DNA from: Rhodoferax sp. GW822-FHT02A01
Lineage (GTDB): Bacteria > Pseudomonadota > Gammaproteobacteria > Burkholderiales > Burkholderiaceae_C
Assembly: GCF_038784515.1 (NCBI RefSeq)
Contig: NZ_CP152376.1
Span: 434,001-498,000, forward strand
DNA length: 64,000 nt
Reading direction: 5' to 3'
Part shown: positions 61,670 through 64,000 of the stretch, piece by piece
Layout: every line of letters begins with the position of its first letter
Numbering within the stretch: position 1 is the first letter of the stretch
The notes under the pieces: model-generated
Told to the model about the DNA's origin: nothing
The model's input: the letters and a program-made list of their open reading frames with translations, nothing else
Databases searched by the model: none
Made by a program: the position numbers and the translations under genes

Positions 61670-61863
61670 ACCCTGCTCCTGTGCCCACCATGGGCAACGT
61701 TGACGGCAACTATAGGCAGCAGACCCGCGCCGCAAAGAACGCAATTGCGGGCCAAAAGCCACCCTATTCCACGGCTAAAAAATTAAAGTTTTTCCCATAA
61801 TTGCCTCACGACACCAGCCCCAGGCCCTTCCTGGAGTGCGTGTCCCCTTATGCGAGGAAAGCA
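61670..61863. promoter_or_regulatory. Divergent flgA / flgB control region
   Basis: A 194-bp gap with a strong AT-rich patch (GCTAAAAAATTAAAG, 61773-61788) ahead of flgB. CATAAT at 61796-61801 is a plausible -10 box for flgB with no matching -35, as expected for an FlhDC-activated class II promoter. TAAAGTTT also occurs there with GCC 11 bases on, but the rest of the sigma-28 -10 (TCACG) does not match. Confidence 0.45.
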
Positions 61864-62319
61864 ATGTTTGCCAATTTGACCAACGGACTGGACTTTCAGG
61901 CCAAAGCACTGGTGCTTCGGGCCGAGCGTCAGCGCGTCATTGCCAGCAACATTGCCAACGCCGACACGCCCGGCTACGTCGGGCGCGACGTCAATTTCAA
62001 GGAGGCCATGAATGCCGCCCTGGGCGAAACCCAGGCCGGTGGCCGGCTGCAACTGTCCCGCAGCAATGAAACCGCCGCCAGCAGTGACGGCACTTCCCAC
62101 AGCGCCCACATTCCGCTGCAAAGCACACTGGGCAGCCTGGGTGACGGCACCAATTCCCTGGCCTATACGGTTCAGAGCCAACCCTCCATGGACGGCAACA
62201 GCGTGGACCTGGACCAGGAGCGCGCCAACTTCGTCGACAACTCGGTCCGCTATGAAGCCACCCTTCGCTTCATTAACGGCTCGTCCAAGACAATCTTGAG
62301 CGCCATCCAGGGCCAGTAG
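61864..62319 (+). CDS. flgB: Flagellar basal-body rod protein FlgB
   Basis: Proximal rod subunit, 151 residues. The conserved N-terminal rod motif is FQAKALVLRAERQRVIASNI followed by ANADTPGYVGRDVNF, and the C-terminal helix has VDLDQERANFVDNSVRYEAT with LRFINGSSKTILSAIQG. ATG 61864 follows GAGGAAAGC; 63 bases of open frame upstream are leader. First gene of the flgBCDE operon; flgC follows after 29 bp. Confidence 0.95.
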   Translation: MFANLTNGLDFQAKALVLRAERQRVIASNIANADTPGYVGRDVNFKEAMNAALGETQAGGRLQLSRSNETAASSDGTSHSAHIPLQSTLGSLGDGTNSLAYTVQSQPSMDGNSVDLDQERANFVDNSVRYEATLRFINGSSKTILSAIQGQ

Positions 62320-62348
62320 CTCTCTGACCACCCACAAGGAGCAGCACC

Positions 62349-62753
62349 ATGTCCATGTTTTCCATTTTCAACGTCTCGGGCAGCGCCATCAGTTCACAGG
62401 CGCAGCGCCTCAACGTGGTGGCCAGCAATTTGGCCAATGCCGATGCCGTGGCCGGACCCGATGGAAAAGGCTACAAGGCGCGCCAGGTCATCTTCGAAAC
62501 CGTGCCCATGGACTCGCAGGCTTCCGCCGGCGTCAAGGTCAGCGGCATCCAGGAGAGCCAGGAGCCGCTCAAACGCGTGCACAACCCGTCACACCCCTCT
62601 GCCGATGCGGATGGCTATGTGACCCAGTCCAACGTGAACCCGGTGGAAGAGATGGTCAACATGATCTCTGCTTCGCGTTCCTACCAGAACAACGTCGAGG
62701 TGATGAACACCGCCAAGACCTTGCTGCTCAAAACCCTGCAAATGGGTCAATAA
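62349..62753 (+). CDS. flgC: Flagellar basal-body rod protein FlgC
   Basis: Rod subunit of 134 residues. It starts SMFSIFNVSGSAISSQAQRL and continues NVVASNLANADAVAGPDGKG, with YKARQVIFETVPMD; the C-terminal VEEMVNMISASRSYQNNVEV with MNTAKTLLLKTLQMGQ is the conserved rod/hook helix. AAGGAG precedes ATG 62349. Length is as in other FlgC proteins. Confidence 0.96.
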   Translation: MSMFSIFNVSGSAISSQAQRLNVVASNLANADAVAGPDGKGYKARQVIFETVPMDSQASAGVKVSGIQESQEPLKRVHNPSHPSADADGYVTQSNVNPVEEMVNMISASRSYQNNVEVMNTAKTLLLKTLQMGQ

Positions 62754-62772
62754 GACGTAAAGGAATCCTTCC

Positions 62773-63423
62773 ATGGTCGCCTCAGTCAGCTCCTCCACCT
62801 CCTCAACCAGCAACACAGCCTCGTCGTTGAACTCCACCTCGGCGCAAGATCAGCAGGACCGTTTCCTGAAGCTGCTGGTGGCGCAGCTCAACAACCAGGA
62901 CCCCATGAACCCCATGGACAACGCCCAGATGACGACGCAGATCGCGCAGATCAACACCGTCTCGGGCATCCAGCAGCTCAACGACACCATCAAGTCGATG
63001 GCCTCGCAATACACCTCCATGCAGGTCATGCAGGGTGCGGCCATGATCGGTCACCAGGTGGTGGCCGACGGCTCCACCATCAGTGTCAACAGCGGCGTGG
63101 GCACTGCGGCACTCAGCCTGGATGCCGACGCCTCCAGCGTGCAGGTGCAGGTGCTCTCTTCCAGCGGTTCGGTGATCGACCAGATCAACCTGGGCGCCAT
63201 GAAGGCCGGCAACCACAACTTCCAGTGGGATGCGTCCAAGTACAAGGGTACCGACAACCCCAGCTTCAAGATCATCGCCAAGCAGGGCACCACCGCCGTG
63301 ACAGGGACACCGCTGGTGCGCGACACCATTGCTTCGGTCGGAACCGATTCCACTGGTGCCATGACGCTCAACCTCAAGAGCGGCACCAGCATCAAGTACG
63401 ACACCATCGTATCCATTCTCTAA
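62773..63423 (+). CDS. flgD: Hook-capping (hook assembly) protein FlgD
   Basis: FlgD caps the growing hook and is lost afterwards. The 216-residue product has a Ser/Thr-rich start, then DQQDRFLKLLVAQLNNQDPM and NPMDNAQMTTQIAQINTVSG, the strict FlgD signature. A C-terminal Ig-like/Tudor region contains IDQINLGAMKAGNHNFQWD (hook-cap GxHxxxWD). Start at ATG 62773 with AAAGGAAT upstream; flgE follows after 21 bp. Confidence 0.95.
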   Translation: MVASVSSSTSSTSNTASSLNSTSAQDQQDRFLKLLVAQLNNQDPMNPMDNAQMTTQIAQINTVSGIQQLNDTIKSMASQYTSMQVMQGAAMIGHQVVADGSTISVNSGVGTAALSLDADASSVQVQVLSSSGSVIDQINLGAMKAGNHNFQWDASKYKGTDNPSFKIIAKQGTTAVTGTPLVRDTIASVGTDSTGAMTLNLKSGTSIKYDTIVSIL

Positions 63424-63444
63424 ATCCACCACGAGGATCGCACC

Positions 63445-64000
63445 ATGAGCTTTCAAACAGGTCTCTCCGGACTGAACGCCTCCAGCCAAAGCCTGGACGT
63501 CATCGGCAACAACATCGCCAATGCCAACACGATTGGCATGAAGTCATCGCGTGCCGAGTTTGCCGATCTGGTGGCTTCCACCATTGGCGCTGGTGGCGCC
63601 AATGTGTCGCCCGGAATTGGTACTGCGGTGGGGGCGATATCACAGCAATTCACGCAGGGCAATGTGAGCATCACCGGCAACTCGTTGGACATCGCCATCA
63701 ATGGCAGCGGCTTCTTCCAGCTCACCAAGCCCGATGGCACCACCGCCTACTCCCGCAACGGACAGTTCAAGCTGGACAAGGACGGCAACATCGTCACCAA
63801 CACGGGCGCCAACCTCATGGGTTACCCCACCGACACGACCGGCGCCGCCACGAGCACGACCCCGCAAAAGCTCGCCCTTCCCACGGGCGCATCCATTCCC
63901 GCCAAGGTGACCGGTACGATTACCGCGGAAATGAACCTCGACGCGCGTGCGCCCATTGCCTCTGCCACCACGGCGCCCGGCCAGTACGGTACATCGGTTG
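63445..64000 (+). CDS. flgE: Flagellar hook protein FlgE (N-terminal part; continues past window)
   Basis: Hook subunit; 185 codons visible. It begins SFQTGLSGLNASSQSLDVIG with NNIANANTIGMKSSRAEFAD, the FlgE/FlgF/FlgG N-terminus. Then come GAISQQFTQGNVSITGNSLD, INGSGFFQLTKPDGTTAYSR and the hook-type D1 sequence. ATG 63445 follows GAGGATCG. The C-terminus lies outside the window. Gene order flgB-C-D-E fixes its identity over the paralogues flgF and flgG. Confidence 0.95.
   Translation, partial: MSFQTGLSGLNASSQSLDVIGNNIANANTIGMKSSRAEFADLVASTIGAGGANVSPGIGTAVGAISQQFTQGNVSITGNSLDIAINGSGFFQLTKPDGTTAYSRNGQFKLDKDGNIVTNTGANLMGYPTDTTGAATSTTPQKLALPTGASIPAKVTGTITAEMNLDARAPIASATTAPGQYGTSV

Noticed and set aside
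61784..61812. TAAAGTTT-N11-GCC before flgB as a sigma-28 promoter
   Set aside because: Only the first three bases of the -10 element agree (GCCTCACG); kept only as a note in the intergenic entry.

Overview
The window is a flagellar super-cluster from a high-GC betaproteobacterium. Burkholderiales, probably Comamonadaceae, is my inference from FlhDC as master regulator, CheZ, separate fliS/fliT, and the gene order flhB-flhA-flhF-flhG-fliA. No rRNA, tRNA, IS element or CRISPR array was seen.

Layout. (1) 1-8490: the basal body, switch and export operon fliF-G-H-I-J-K-L-M on the minus strand (fliM runs off the left edge), with fliE diverging from fliF. (2) 8549-18647, plus strand: a sugar-nucleotide and glycan-modification operon. 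It holds rfbF-rfbG-rfbH (CDP-glucose to the CDP-3,6-dideoxyhexose branch), a NeuB-like synthase, a pyruvate/TPP enzyme, two methyltransferases, an SDR and a frameshifted HAD phosphatase. (3) 18660-24183, minus: glycosyltransferases and a methyltransferase, several of them domain mosaics. (4) 24201-39451, minus: a type I secretion locus with an OprM/NodT-type outer-membrane lipoprotein, a Sel1-repeat protein, a 2679-residue secreted protein built of octapeptide repeats, an HlyB/LapB-type ABC exporter and an HlyD-type adaptor. (5) 39620-46012: a GT41-type O-GlcNAc-transferase-like enzyme facing fliT and fliS, then a 1230-residue multidomain glycosyltransferase. (6) 46082-49526: two flagellins flanking fliD. 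(7) 49860-53759: flhDC, motAB, cheYZ. (8) 53852-60050: flhB, flhA, flhF, flhG, fliA. (9) 60076-64000: flgN, flgM, flgA on minus, then flgB-C-D-E on plus (flgE runs off the right edge).

How it fits together. FlhDC should switch on the basal-body genes, and FliA/FlgM the late genes. Sigma-28 boxes close to TAAAGTTC-N11-GCCGATAA can be read upstream of flgM, fliS and the second flagellin, with weaker ones upstream of motA and of the giant repeat protein. The sugar-nucleotide genes and glycosyltransferases lie between flagellar operons, which suggests glycosylation of flagellin, of the giant secreted protein, or of both.

The most unusual item is the repeat protein. It has 292 octads in unbroken register (28882-35889), expanded by near-identical 2352-bp tandem blocks, then a tail with Ca-binding DxNGDG loops. 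Its own T1SS lies around it and a candidate flagellar promoter in front of it. I found no family name for the repeat from sequence alone.
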